A stretch of 64,000 bases of DNA from Aurelia coerulea (taxonomy: Eukaryota > Cnidaria > Scyphozoa > Semaeostomeae > Ulmaridae). Positions 1 to 15,480 of this stretch are shown piece by piece. Position numbers and translations under genes: made by a program. The stretch's first letter is position 1; every line of letters starts with the position of its first letter. The notes beneath the pieces are model-generated. The model was not told where the DNA came from. It saw only the letters and a program-made list of their open reading frames with translations, and did not search any database. Location of the stretch: assembly GCA_039566865.1 (NCBI GenBank), contig CM076959.1, positions 19,142,501 to 19,206,500 of the forward strand. Reading direction: 5' to 3'.

Positions 1-3000
1 TTAAGCTTCAAACAGAGTGCAATAGATGCAAGAATTTGGTAGAGAATCACTACCACCGAAAAGCATCTATTCCATTCAGGCAGAGAGAATCATCAATTGA
101 TTTCTAATAGCAATGTTCCGATGCATAATTCAACGCTGAGTTCAAAAAAGTCATTCACAACTCTGTAACTATTTTAGGAACAGAGATATTAAGCTTTAAA
201 CAGAGTGCAATAGATGCGAGAATTTGGTAGAGAATCACTACCACCGAAAAGCATCTATTCCATTCAGGCAGAGAGAATCATCAATTGATTTTTAATAGCA
301 ATGTTCCGATGCATAATTCAACGCTGAGTTCAAAAAAGTCATTCAGAACTCTGTAACTATTTTAGGAACAGAGATATTGAGCTTTAAACAGAGTGCAATA
401 GATGCGAGAATTTGGTAGAGAATCACTACCACCGAATAGCATCTATTCCATTCAGGCAGAGAGAATCAACGATTTATTTCTAAATGCAATGTTACGATGC
501 ATAATTCAACGCTGAGTTCAAAAAAGTTATTCAGAACTCTGTAACTATTTTAGGAAGAGAGATATTAAGCTTCAAACAGAGTGCAATAGATGCGAGAATT
601 TGGTAGAGAATCACTACCACCGAAAAGCATCTATTCCATTAAGGCAGAGGTTTATTTCTAAATGCAATGTTACGATGCATAATTCAACGCTGAGTTCAAA
701 AAAGTTATTCAGAACTCTGTAACTATTTTAGGAAGAGAGATATTAAGCTTCAAACAGAGTGCAATAGATGCGAGAATTTGATAGAGAATCACTACCACCG
801 AAAAGCATCTATTCCATTCAGGCAGAGAGAATCATCAATTGATTTCTAATAGCAATGTTCCGATGCATAATTCAACGCTGAGTTCAAAAAAGTCATTCAG
901 AACTCTGTAACTATTTTAGGAACAGAGATATTGAGCTTTAAACAGAGTGCAATAGATGCGAGAATTTGGTAGAGAATCACTACCACCGAAAAGCATCTAT
1001 TCCATTCAGGCAGAGAGAATCATCAATTGATTTCTAATAGCAATGTTCCGATGCATAATTCAACGCTGAGTTCAAAAAAGTCATTCAGAACTCTGTAACT
1101 ATTTTAGGAACAGAGATATTGAGCTTTAAACAGAGTGCAATAGATGCGAGAATTTGGTAGAGAATCACTACCACCGAAAAGCATCTATTCCATGCAGGCA
1201 GAGAGAATCATCAATTGATTTTTAATAGCAATGTTCCGATGCATAATTCAATGCTGAGTACAAAAAAGTCATTCAGAACTCTGTAACTATTTTAGGAACA
1301 GAGATATTGAGCTTTAAACAGAGTGCAATAGATGCGAGAATTTGGTAGAGAATCACTACCACCGAAAAGCATCTATTCCATTCAGGCAGAGAGAATCATC
1401 AATTGATTTCTAATAGCAATGTTCCGATGCATAATTCAACGCTGAGTTCAAAAAAGTCATTCAGAACTCTGTAACTATTTTAGAAACAGAGATATTAAGC
1501 TTCAAACAGAGTGCAATAGATGCGAGAATTTGGTAGAGAATCACTACCACCGAAAAGCATCTATTCCATTAAGGCAGAGAGAATCATCAATTGATTTCTA
1601 ATAGCAATGTTCCGATGCATAATTCAATACTGAGTTCAAAAAAGTCATTCAGAACTCTGTAACTATTTTAGGAACAGAGATATTGAGCTTTAAACAGAGT
1701 GCAATAGATGCGAGAATATGGTAGAGAATCACTACCACCGAAAAGCATCTATTCCATTAAGGCAGAGAAACTCATCAATTGATTTCTAATAGCAATGTTC
1801 CGATGCATAATTCAACGCTGAGTTAAAAAAAGTCATTCAGAACTCTGTAACTATTTTAGGAACAGAGATATTAAGCTTCAAACAGAGTGCAATAGATGCG
1901 AGAATTTGGTAGAGAATCACTACCACCGAAAAGCATCTATTCCATTCAGGCAGAGAAACTCATCAATTGATTTCTAATAGCAATGTTCCGATGCATAATT
2001 CAATACTGAGTTCAAAAAAGTCATTCAGAACTCTGTAACTATTTTAGGAACAGAGATATTGAGCTTTAAACAGAGTGCAATAGATGCGAGAATATGGTAG
2101 AGAATCACTACCACCGAAAAGCATCTATTCCATTCAGGCAGAGAGAATCATCAATTGATTTCTAATAGCAATGTTCCGATGCATAATTCAACGCTGAGTT
2201 AAAAAAAGTCATTCAGAACTCTGTAACTATTTTAGGAACAGAGATATTAAGCTTCAAACAGAGTGCAATAGATGCGAGAATTTGGTAGAGAATCACTACC
2301 ACCGAAAAGCATCTATTCCATTAAGGCAGAGAGAATCATCAATTGATTTCTAATAGCAATGTTCCGATGCATAATTCAACGCTGAGTTAAAAAAAGTCAT
2401 TCAGAACTCTGTAACTATTTTAGGAACAGAGATATTAAGCTTCAAACAGAGTGCAATAGATGCGAGAATTTGGTAGAGAATCACTACCACCGAAAAGCAT
2501 CTATTCCATTCAGGCAGAGAGAATCATCAATTGATTTCTAATAGCAATGTTCCGATGCATAATTCAACGCTGAGTTCAAAAAAGTCATTCAGAACTCTGT
2601 AACTATTTTAGGAACAGAGATATTAAGCTTTCAAACAGAGTGCAATAGATGCGAGAATTTGGTAGAGAATCACTACCACCGAAAAGCATCTATTCCATTC
2701 AGGCAGAGAGAATCATCAATTGATTTCTAATAGCAATGTTCCGATGCATAATTCAACGCTGAGTTCAAAAAAGTCATTCAGAACTCTGTAACTATTTTAG
2801 GAACAGAGATATTGAGCTTTAAACAGAGTGCAATAGATGCGAGAATTTGGTAGAGAATCACTACCACCGAAAAGCATCTATTCCATTCAGGAAGAGAGAA
2901 TCATCAATTGATTTCTAATAGCAATGTTCCGATGCATAATTCAACGCTGAGTTCAAAAAAGTCATTCAGAACTCTGTAACTATTTTAGGAACAGAGATAT

Positions 3001-5820
3001 TAAGCTTCAAACAGAGTGCAATAGATGCGAGAATTTGGTAGAGAATCACTACCACCGAAAAGCATCTATTCCATTCAGGCAGAGAGAATCATCAATTGAT
3101 TTCTAATAGCAATGTTCCGATGCATAATTCAACGCTGAGTTCAAAAAAGTCATTCAGAACTCTGTAACTATTTTAGGAACAGAGATATTAAGCTTTAAAC
3201 AGAGTGCAATAGATGCGAGAATTTGGTAGAGAATCACTACCACCGAAAAGCATCTATTCCATTCAGGCAGAGAGAATCATCAATTGATTTCTAATAGCAA
3301 TGTTCCGATGCATAATTCAACGCTGAGTTCAAAAACGTCATTCAAAACTCTGTAACTATTATAGGAACAGAGATATTAAGCTTCAAACAGAGTGCAATAG
3401 ATGCGAGAATTTGGTAGAGAATCACTACCACCGAAAAGCATCTATTCCATTCAGGAAGAGAGAATCATCAATTGATTTTTAATAGCAATGTTCCGATGCA
3501 TAATTCAACGCTGAGTTCAAAAAAGTCATTCAGAACTCTGTAACTGTTTTAGGAACAGAGATATTAAGCTTCAAACAGAGTGCAATAGATGCGAGAATTT
3601 GGTAGAGAATCACTACCACCGAAAAGCATCTATTCCATTCAGGCAGAGAGAATCATCAATTGATTTTTAATAGCAATGTTCCGATGCATAATTCAACGCT
3701 GAGTTCAAAAAAGTCATTCAGAACTCTGTAACTATTTTAGGAACAGAGATATTAAGCTTCAAACAGAGTGCAATAGATGCGAGAATTTGGTAGAGAATCA
3801 CTACCACCGAAAAGCATCTATTCCATTCAGGCAGAGAGAATCATCAATTGATTTCTAATAGCAATGTTCCGATGCATAATTCAACGCTGAGTTCAAAAAA
3901 GTCATTCAGAACTCTGTAACTATTTTAGGAACAGAGATATTAAGCTTCAAACAGAGTGCAATAGATGCGAGAATTTGGTAGAGAATCACTACCACCGAAA
4001 AGCATCTATTCCATTCAGGCAGAGAGAATCATCAATTGATTTTTAATAGCAATGTTCCGATGCATAATTCAACGCTGAGTTCAAAAAAGTCATTCAGAAC
4101 TCTGTAACTATTTTAGGAACAGAGATATTGAGCTTTAAACAGAGTGCAATAGATGCGAGAATTTGGTAGAGAATCACTACCACCGAAAAGCATCTATTCC
4201 ATTCAGGCAGAGAGAATCATCAATTGATTTCTAATAGCAATGTTCCGATGCATAATTCAACGCTGAGTTCAAAAAGTCATTCAGAACTCTGTAACTATTT
4301 TAGGAACAGAGATATTAAGCTTCAAACAGAGTGCAATAGATGCGAGAATTTGGTAGAGAATCACTACCACCGAAAAGCATCTATTCCATTCAGGAAGAGA
4401 GAATCATCAATTGATTTTTAATAGCAATGTTCCGATGCATAATTCAACGCTGAGTTCAAAAAAGTCATTCAGAACTCTGTAACTATTTAGGAACAGAGAT
4501 ATTAAGCTTCAAACAGAGTGCAATAGATGCAAGAATTTGGTAGAGAATCACTACCACCGAAAAGCATCTATTCCATTCAGGCAGAGAGAATCATCAATTG
4601 ATTTCTAATAGCAATGTTCCGATGCATAATTCAACGCTGAGTTCAAAAAAGTCATTCAGAACTCTGTAACTATTTTAGGAACAGAGATATTAAGCTTCAA
4701 ACAGAGTGCAATAGATGCGAGAATTTGGTAGAGAATCACTACCACCGAAAAGCATCTATTCCATTCAGGCAGAGAGAATCATCAATTGATTTCTAATAGC
4801 AATGTTCCGATGCATAATTCAACGCTGAGTTCAAAAAAGTCATTCAGAACTCTGTAACTATTTTAGGAACAGAGATATTGAGCTTTAAACAGAGTGCAAT
4901 AGATGCGAGAATTTGATAGAGAATCACTACCACCGAAAAGCATCTATTCCATTCAGGCAGAGAGAATCATCAATTTATTTCTAAATGCAATGTTCCGATG
5001 CATAATTCAACGCTGAGTTCAAAAAAGTCATTCAGAACTCTGTAACTATTTTAGGAACAGAGATATTAAGCTTCAAACAGAGTGCAATAGATGCGAGAAT
5101 TTGGTAGAGAATCACTACCACCGAAAAGCATCTATTCCATTAAGGCAGAGAGAATCATCAATTGATTTCTAATAGCAATGTTCCGATGCATAATTCAACG
5201 CTGAGTTCAAAAAAGTCATTCAGAACTCTGTAACTATTTTAGGAACAGAGATATTAAGCTTCAAACAGAGTGCAATAGATGCGAGAATTTGATAGAGAAT
5301 CACTACCACCGAAAAGCATCTATTCCATTCAGGCAGAGAGAATCATCAATTGATTTTTAATAGCAATGTTCCGATGCATAATTCAACGCTGAGTTCAAAA
5401 AAGTCATTTAGAACTCTGTAACTATTTTAGAAACAGAGATATTGAGCTTTAAACAGAGTGCAATAGATGCGAGAATTTGATAGAGAATCACTACCACCGA
5501 AAAGCATCTATTCCATTCAGGAAGAGAGAATCATCAATTGATTTCTAATAGCAATGTTCCGATGCATAATTCAACGCTGAGTTCAAAAAAGTCATTTAGA
5601 ACTCTGTAACTATTTTAGAAACAGAGATATTGAGCTTTAAACAGAGTGCAATAGATGCGAGAATTTGATAGAGAATCACTACCACCGAAAAGCATCTATT
5701 CCATTCAGGCAGAGAGAATCATCAATTTATTTCTAATAGCAATGTTCCGATGCATAATTCAACGCTGAGTTCAAAAAAGTCATTCAGAACTCTGTAACTA
5801 TTTTAGGAACAGAGATATTA

Positions 5821-8800
5821 AGCTACAAACAGAGTGCAATAGATGCGAGAATTTGGTAGAGAATCACTACCACCGAAAAGCATCTATTCCATTAAGGCAG
5901 AGATTTATTTCTAATAGCAATGTTTCGATGCATAATTAAACGCTGAGTTCAAAAAAGTCATTCAAAACTCTGTAACTATATTAGGAACAGAGATATTGAG
6001 CTTTAAACAGAGTGCAATAGATGCGAGAATTTGTAGAGAATCACTACCACCGAAAAGCATCTATTCCATTAAGGCAGAGAGAATCATCAATTGATTTCTA
6101 ATAGCAATGTTCCGATGCATAATTCAACGCTGAGTTAAAAAAAGTGATTCAGAACTCTGTAACCGATATAGGAACAGATATATTAAGCTTCAAACAGAGT
6201 GCAATAGATGCGAGAATTTGGTAGAGAATCACTACCACCGAAAAGCATCTATTCCATTCAGGCAGAGAGAATCATCAATTGATTTCTAATAGCAATGTTC
6301 CGATGCATAATTCAACGCTGAGTTCAAAAAAGTCATTCAGAACTCTGTAACTATTTTAGGAACAGAGATATTGAGCTTTAAACAGAGTGCAATAGATGCG
6401 AGAATTTGGTAGAGAATCACTACCACCGAAAAGCATCTATTCCATTCAGGCAGAGAGAATCATCAATTGATTTCTAATAGCAATGTTCCGATGCATAATT
6501 CAACGCTGAGTTCAAAAAAGTCATTCAGAACTCTGTAACTATTTTAGGAACAGAGATATTAAGCTTCAAACAGAGTGCAATAGATGCAAGAATTTGGTAG
6601 AGAATCACTACCACCGAAAAGCATCTATTCCATTCAGGCAGAGAGAATCATCAATTGATTTCTAATAGCAATGTTCCGATGCATAATTCAACGCTGAGTT
6701 CAAAAAAGTCATTCAGAACTCTGTAACTATTTTAGGAACAGAGATATTAAGCTTCAAACAGAGTGCAATAGATGCAAGAATTTGGTAGAGAATCACTACC
6801 ACCGAAAAGCATCTATTCCATTAAGGCAGAGAGAATCATCAATTGATTTCTAATACCAATGTTCCGATGCATAATTAAACGCTGAGTTCAGAAAAGTCAT
6901 TTAGAACTCTGTAACTATTTTAGAAACAGAGATATTGAGCTTTAAACAGAGTGCAATAGATGCGAGAATTTGATAGAGAATCACTACCACCGAAAAGCAT
7001 CTATTCCATTCAGGCAGAGAGAATCAACGATTTATTTCTAAATGCAATGTTACGATGCATAATTCAACGCTGAGTTCAAAAAAGTTATTCAGAACTCTGT
7101 AACTATTTTAGGAAGAGAGATATTAAGCTTCAAACAGAGTGCAATAGATGCGAGAATTTGGTAGAGAATCACTACCACCGAAAAGCATCTATTCCATTAA
7201 GGCAGAGGTTTATTTCTAATATGCAATGTTACGATGCATAATTCAACGCTGAGTTCAAAAAAGTTATTCAGAACTCTGTAACTATTTTAGGAACAGAGAT
7301 ATTAAGCTTCAAACAGAGTGCAATAGATGCGAGAATTTGATAGAGAATCACTACCACCGAAAAGCATCTATTCCATTCAGGCAGAGAGAATCATCAATTG
7401 ATTTTTAATAGCAATGTTCCGATGCATAATTCAACGCTGAGTTCAAAAAAGTCATTTAGAACTCTGTAACTATTTTAGAAACAGAGATATTGAGCTTTAA
7501 ACAGAGTGCAATAGATGCGAGAATTTGATAGAGAATCACTACCACCGAAAAGCATCTATTCCATTCAGGCAGAGAGAATCAACGATTTATTTCTAAATGC
7601 AATGTTACGATGCATAATTCAACGCTGAGTTCAAAAAAGTTATTCAGAACTCTGTAACTATTTTAGGAAGAGAGATATTAAGCTACAAACAGAGTGCAAT
7701 AGATGCGAGAATTTGGTAGAGAATCACTACCACCGAAAAGCATCTATTCCATTAAGGCAGAGATTTATTTCTAATAGCAATGTTTCGATGCAAAATTAAA
7801 CGCTGAGTTCAAAAAAGTCATTCAAAACTCTGTAACTATTTTAGGAACAGAGATATTGAGCATTAAACAGAGAGCAATAGATGCAAGAATTTGGTAGAGA
7901 ATCACTACCACCGAAAAGCATCTATTCCATTAAGGCAGAGAGAATCATCAATTTATTTCTAAAAGCAATGTTCCGATGCATAATTCAACGCTGAGTTAAA
8001 AAAAGTCATTCAGAACTCTGTAACGATATAGGAACAGAGATATTAAGCTTCAAACAGAGTGCAATAGATGCGAGAATTTGGTAGAGAATCACTACCACCG
8101 AAAAGCATCTATTCCATTCAGGCAGAGAGAATCATCAATTTATTTCTAATTGCAATGTTCCGATGCATAATTCAACGCTGAGTTCAAAAAAGTCATTCAG
8201 AACTCTGTAACTATTTTAGGAACAGAGATATTGAGCTTTAAACAGAGTGCAATAGATGCGAGAATTTGGTAGAGAATCACTACCACCGAAAAGCATCTAT
8301 TCCATTCAGGCAGAGAGAATCATCAATTGATTTCTAATAGCAATGTTCCGATGCATAATTCAACGCTGAGTTCAAAAAAGTCATTCAAAACTCTGTAACT
8401 ATTTTAGGAACAGAGATATTAAGCTTCAAACAGAGTGCAATAGATGCGAGAATTTGGTAGAGAATCACTACCACCGAAAAGCATCTATTCCATTCAGGAA
8501 GAGAGAATCATCAATTGATTTTTAATAGCAATGTTCCGATGCATAATTCAACGCTGAGTTCAAAAAAGTCATTCAAAACTCTGTAACTATTTTAGGAACA
8601 GAGATATTAAGCTTCAAACAGAGTGCAATAGATGCAAGAATTTGGTAGAGAATCACTACCACCGAAAAGCATCTATTCCATTAAGGCAGAGAGAATCATC
8701 AATTGATTTCTAATAGCAATGTTCCGATGCATAATTCAACGCTGAGTTCAAAAAAGTCATTTAGAACTCTGTAACAATTTTAGAAACAGAGATATTGAGC

Positions 8801-9540
8801 TTTAAACAGAGTGCAATAGATGCGAGAATTTGATAGAGAATCACTACCACCGAAAAGCATCTATTCCATTCAGGCAGAGAGAATCAACGATTTATTTCTA
8901 AATGCAATGTTACGATGCATAATTCAACGCTGAGTTCAAAAAAGTTATTCAGAACTCTGTAACTATTTTAGGAAGAGAGATATTAAGCTTCAAACAGAGT
9001 GCAATAGATGCGAGAATTTGGTAGAGAATCACTACCACCGAAAAGCATCTATTCCATTAAGGCAGAGGTTTATTTCTAAATGCAATGTTACGATGCATAA
9101 TTCAACGCTGAGTTCAAAAAAGTTATTCAGAACTCTGTAACTATTTTAGGAACAGAGATATTAAGCTTCAAACAGAGTGCAATAGATGCGAGAATTTGAT
9201 AGAGAATCACTACCACCGAAAAGCATCTATTCCATTCAGGAAGAGAGAATCATCAATTGATTTTTAATAGCAATGTTCTGATGCATAATTGAACGCTGAG
9301 TTCAAAAAAGTCATTTAGAACTCTGTAACTATTTTAGGAACAGAGATATTGAGCTTTAAACAGAGTGCAATAGATGCGAGAAATTGGTAGAGAATCACTA
9401 CCACCGAAAAGCATCTATTCCATTCAGGCAGCGAAAGTCATCAATTGATTTCTAATACCAATGTTCCGATGCATAATTAAACGCTGAGTTCAGAAAAGTC
9501 ATTTAGAACTCTGTAACTATTTTAAAAACAGAGATATTTA
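5821..9540. repeat. Higher-order repeat of 10 satellite monomers (1,860 bp, two copies)
   Basis: Diagnostic variants recur exactly 1,860 bp apart. AGCTACAAAC occurs at 5821 and 7681. A short-form monomer with GCAGAGATTTATTTC occurs near 5900 and 7760. GTAACCGATATAGG near 6160 has its counterpart near 8020, and GAATCAACGATTTATTTC at 7021 recurs at 8881. A block of ten monomers has therefore been duplicated as a unit. The two copies differ at scattered sites, so the duplication is not the newest event in the array. Confidence 0.85.
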
Positions 9541-12500
9541 GCTTTAAACAGAGTGCAAGAGATGCGAGAATTTGGTAGAGAATCACTACCACCGAAAAGC
9601 ATCTATTCCATTCAGGCAGAGAGAATCATCGATTTATTTCTAATAGCAATGTTCCGATGCATAATTCAACGCTGAGTTCAAAAAAGTCATTCAGAACTCT
9701 GTAACTATTTTAGGAACAGAGATATTAAGCTACAAACAGAGTGCAATAGATGCGAGAATTTGGTAGAGAATCACTACCACCGAAAAGCATCTATTCCATT
9801 AAGGCAGAGAGAATCATCAATTGATTTCTAATAGCAATGTTCCGATGCAAAATTAAACGCTGAGTTCAAAAAAGTCATTCAAAACTCTGTAACTATTTTA
9901 GGAACAGAGATATTGAGCTTTAAACAGAGTGCAATAGATGCGAGAAATTTGTCGAGAATCACTACCACCGAAAAGCATCTATTCCATTAAGGCAGAGAGA
10001 ATCATCAATTGATTTCTAAAAGCAATGTTCCGATGCATAATTCAACGCTGAGTTCAAAAAAGTTGATTCAGAACTCTGTAACTATTATAGGAACAGAGAT
10101 ATTAAGCTTCAAACAGAGTGCAATAGATGCGAGAATTTGGTCGAGAATCACTACCACCGAAAAGCATCTATTCCATTCAGGCAGCGAAAGTCATCAATTT
10201 AATTCTAATAGCAATGTTACGATGCAAAATTGAACGTTGAATTCAATAAAGTCATTCACAACTCTGTAACTATTTTAGGAACAGAGATATTGAGCTTTAA
10301 ACAGTGTGCAATAGATGCGAGAATTTGATAGAGAATCACTACCACCGAAAAGCATCTATTCCATTCAGGAAGAGAGAATCATCAATTGATTTTTAATAGC
10401 AATGTTCCGATGCATAATTCAACGCTGAGTTAAAAAAAGTCATTTAGAACTCTGTAACTATTTTAGGAACAGAGATATTAAGCTTCAAACAGAGTGCAAT
10501 AGATGCAAGAATTTGGTAGAGAATCACTACCACCGAAAAGCATCTATTCCATTCAGGCAGAGAGAATCATCAATTGATTTCTAATAGCAATGTTCCGATG
10601 CATAATTCAACGCTGAGTTCAAAAAAGTCATTCAGAACTCTGTAACTATTTTAGGAACAGAGATATTAAGCTTCAAACAGAGTGCAATAGATGCGAGAAT
10701 TTGGTAGAGAATCACTACCACCGAAAAGCATCTATTCCATTCAGGCAGAGAGAATCATCAATTGATTTCTAATAGCAATGTTCCGATGCATAATTCAACG
10801 CTGAGTTCAAAAAGTCATTCAAAACTCTGTAACTATAATAGGAACAGAGATATTAAGCTTCAAACAGAGTGCAATAGATGCGAGAATTTGGTAGAGAATC
10901 ACTACCACCGAAAAGCATCTATTCCATTAAGGCAGAGAGAATCATCAATTGATTTCTAATAGCAATGTTCCGATGCATAATTCAACGCTGAGTTCAAAAA
11001 AGTCATTTAGAACTCTGTAACTATTTTAGGAACAGAGATATTGAGCTTTAAACAGAGTGCAATAGATGCGAGAATTTGATAGAGAATCACTACCACCGAA
11101 AAGCATCTATTCCATTCAGGCAGAGAGAATCATCAATTGATTTCTAATAGCAATGTTCCGATGCATAATTCAACGCTGAGTTCAAAAAAGTTATTCAGAA
11201 CTCTGTAACTATTTTAGGAACAGAGATATTGAGCTTAAACAGAGTGCAATAGATGCGAGAATTTGGTAGAGAATCACTACCACCGAAAAGCATCTATTCC
11301 ATTAAGGCAGAGAGAATCAGATTTATTTCTAATAGCAATGTTCCGATGCATAATTCAACGCTGAGTTCAAAAAAGTCATTCAAAACTCTGTAACTATTTT
11401 AGGAACAGAGATATTGAGCTTTAAACAGAGTGCAATAGATGCTAGAAATTTGTAGAGAATCACTACCACCGAAAAGCATCTATTCCATTAAGGCACTCAA
11501 AATCATCAATTTATTTCTAAAAGCAATGTTCCGATGCATAATTCAACGCTGAGTTCAAAAAAGTGATTCAGAACTCTGTAACTATTTTAGGAACAGAGAT
11601 ATTAAGCTTCAAACAGAGTGCAATAGATGCGAGAATTTGGTAGAGAATCACTACCACCGAAAAGCATCTATTCCATTCAGGCAGAGAGAATGATCAATTG
11701 ATTTCTAATAGCAATGCTCCGATGCATAATTCAACGCTGAGTTCAAAAACGTCATTTGGATTTCTGTAACTATTTTAGGAACAGAGATATTGAGCTTTAA
11801 ACAGAGTGCAATAGATGCGAGAATTTGGTAGAGAATCACTACCACCGAAAAGCATCTATTCCATTCAGGCAGAGAGAATCATCAATTGATTTTTAATAGC
11901 AATGTTCCGATGCATAATTCAACGCTGAGTTAAAAAAAGTCATTTAGAACTCTGTAACTATTTTAGGAACAGAGATATTAAGCTTCAAACAGAGTGCAAT
12001 AGATGCAAGAATTTGGTAGAGAATCACTACCACCGAAAAGCATCTATTCCATTCAGGCAGAGAGAATCATCAATTGATTTCTAATAGCAATGTTCCGATG
12101 CATAATTCAACGCTGAGTTAAAAAAGTCATTCAGAACTCTGTAACTATTTTAGGAACAGAGATATTAAGCTTCAAACAGAGTGCAATAGATGCGAGAATT
12201 TGGTAGAGAATCACTACCACCGAAAAGCATCTATTCCATTCAGGCAGAGAGAATCATCAATTGATTTCTAATAGCAATGTTCCGATGCATAATTCAACGC
12301 TGAGTTCAAAAACGTCATTCAAAACTCTGTAACTATAATAGGAACAGAGATATTAAGCTTCAAACAGAGTGCAATAGATGCAAGAATTTGGTAGAGAATC
12401 ACTACCACCGAAAAGCATCTATTCCATTAAGGCAGAGAGAATCATCAATTGATTTCTAATACCAATGTTCCGATGCATAATTAAACGCTGAGTTCAGAAA

Positions 12501-12989
12501 AGTCATTTAGAACTCTGTAACTATTTTAAAAACAGAGATATTGAGCTTTAAACAGAGTGCAATAGATGCGAGAATTTGATAGAGAATCACTACCACCGAA
12601 AAGCATCTATTCCATTCAGGAAGAGAGAATCATCAATTGATTTCTAATAGCAATGTTCCGATGCATAATTCAACGTTGAGTTCAAAAAAGTCATTCAAAA
12701 CTCTGTAACTATTTTAGGAACAGAGATATTGAGCTTTAAACAGAGTGCAATAGATGCGAGAATTTGGTAGAGAATCACTACCACCGAAAAGCATCTATTC
12801 CATTAAGGCAGAGAGAATCATCAATTGATTTCTAATAGCAATGTTCCGATGCATAATTCAACGCTGAGTTCAGAAAAGTCATTTAGAACTCTGTAACTAT
12901 TTTAGAAACAGAGATATTAAGCTTCAAACAGAGTGCAATAGATGCAAGAATTTGGTAGAGAATCACTACCACCGAAAAGCATCTATTCC

Positions 12990-15480
12990 ATTCAGGCAGA
13001 GAGAATTATCAATTGATTTCTAATAGCAATTTATCCGATGCATAATTCAACGCTGAGTTAAAAAAAGTCATTCAGAACTCTGTAACTATTTTAGGAACAG
13101 AGATATTAAGCTTCAAACAGAGTGCAATAGATGCGAGAATTTGGTAGAGAATCACTACCACCGAAAGGCATCTATTCCATTCAGGCAGAGAGAATCATCA
13201 ATTTATTTTTAATTGCAATGTTCCGATGCATAATTCAACGCTGAGTTCAAAAAGGTTATTCAGAACTCTGTAACTATTTTAGGAACAGAGATATTAAGCT
13301 TCAAACAGAGTGCAATAGATGCGAGAATTTGGTAGAGAATCACTACCACCGAAAAGCATCTATTCCATTCAGGCAGAGAGAATTATCAATTGATTTCTAA
13401 TAGCAATTTTCCGATGCATAATTCAACGCTGAGTTCAAAAAAGTCATTCAGAACTCTGTAACTATTTTAGGAACAGAGATATTAAGCTTCAAACAGAGTG
13501 CAATAGATGCGAGAATTTGGTAGAGAATCACTACCACCGAAAGGCATCTATTCCATTCAGGCAGAGAGAATCATCAATTGATTTTTAATAGCAATGTTCC
13601 GATGCATAATTCAACGCTGAGTTCAAAAAAGTCATTCAGAACTCTGTAACTATTTTAGGAACAGAGATATTAAGCTTCAAACAGAGTGCAATAGATGCGA
13701 GAATTTGGTAGAGAATCACTACCACCGAAAAGCATCTATTCCATTAAGGCAGAGAGAATCATCAATTTATTTCTAACTGCAATGTTACGATGCATAATTC
13801 AACGCTGAGTTCAAAAAAGTTATTCAGAACTCTGTAACTATTTTAGGAACAGAGATATTGAGCTTCAAACAGAGTGCAATAGATGCGAGAATTTTGTAGA
13901 GAATCACTACCACCGAAAAGCATCTATTCCATTAAGGCAGAGAGAATCATCGATTTATTTCTAAATGCAATGTTCCGATGCATAATTCAACGCTGAGTTC
14001 AAAAAAGTCATTCAGAACTCTGTAACTATTTTAGGAACAGAGATATTAAGCTTCAAACAGAGTGCAATAGATGCGAGAATTTGGTAGAGAATCACTACCA
14101 CCGAAAAGCATCTATTCCATTAAGGCAGAGAGAATCATCGATTTATTTCTAACTGCAATGTTACGATGCATAATTCAACGCTGAGTTCAAAAAAGTTATT
14201 CAGAACTCTGTAACTATTTTAGGAACAGAGATATTGAGCTTCAAACAGAGTGCAATAGATGCGAGAATTTGGTAGAGAATCACTACCACCGAAAAGCATC
14301 TATTCCATTAAGGCAGAGAGAATCATCAATTGATTTCTAATAGCAATGTTCCGATGCATAATTCAACGCTGAGTTCAAAAAAGTCATTCAGAACTCTGTA
14401 ACTATTTTAGGAACAGAGATATTGAGCTTTAAACAGAGTGCAATAGATGCGAGAATTTGGTAGAGAATCACTACCACCGAAAAGCATCTATTCCATTCAG
14501 GCAGAGAGAATCATCAATTGATTTTAATAGCAATGTTCCGATGCATAATTCAACGCTGAGTTCAAAAACGTCATTCAGAACTCTGTAACTATTTTAGGAA
14601 CAGAGATATTAAGCTTTAAACAGAGTGCAATAGATGCGAGAATTTGGTAGAGAATCACTACCACCGAAAAGCATCTATTCCATTCAGGCAGAGAGAATCA
14701 TCAATTGATTTTTAATAGCAATGTTCCGATGCATAATTCAACGCTGAGTTCAAAAAAGTCATTTAGAACTCTGTAACTATTTTAGAAACAGAGATATTGA
14801 GCTTTAAACAGAGTGCAATAGATGCGAGAATTTGGTAGAGAATCACTACCACCGAAAAGCATCTATTCCATTCAGGCAGAGAGAATTATCAATTGATTTC
14901 TAATAGCAATTTTCCGATGCATAATTCAACGCTGAGTTAAAAAAAGTCATTCAGAACTCTGTAACTATTTTAGGAACAGAGATATTAAGCTTCAAACAGA
15001 GTGCAATAGATGCGAGAATTTGGTAGAGAATCACTACCACCGAAAGGCATCTATTCCATTCAGGCAGAGAGAATCATCAATTTATTTTTAATTGCAATGT
15101 TCCGATGCATAATTCAACGCTGAGTTCAAAAACGTTATTCAGAACTCTGTAACTATTTTAGGAAGAGAGATATTAAGCTTCAAACAGAGTGCAATAGATG
15201 CGAGAATTTGGTAGAGAATCACTACCACCGAAAAGCATCTATTCCATTCAGGCAGAGAGAATTATCAATTGATTTCTAATAGCAATTTTCCGATGCATAA
15301 TTCAACGCTGAGTTAAAAAAAGTCATTCAGAACTCTGTAACTATTTTAGGAACAGAGATATTAAGCTTCAAACAGAGTGCAATAGATGCGAGAATTTGGT
15401 AGAGAATCACTACCACCGAAAGGCATCTATTCCATTCAGGCAGAGAGAATCATCAATTTATTTTTAATTGCAATGTTCCG
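12990..15480. repeat. Alternating dimer units within the satellite
   Basis: Two monomer types alternate here. One carries GAATTATCAATTG and GCAATTTTCCG or similar. The other carries CGAAAGGCATC and TTATTTTTAATTGC. The first type appears near 13004 and 13380 (376 bp apart) and again near 14884 and 15260. A dimer of about 376 bp is therefore the local unit of amplification. Confidence 0.7.

Noticed and set aside
4224..4421. Open frames of 62-88 codons within the satellite (also at 9985-10233, 10762-10959, 19609-19800, 27586-27852)
   Set aside because: They appear only where small indels remove stops. Most monomers carry stops in that frame, and there is no start or coding bias.
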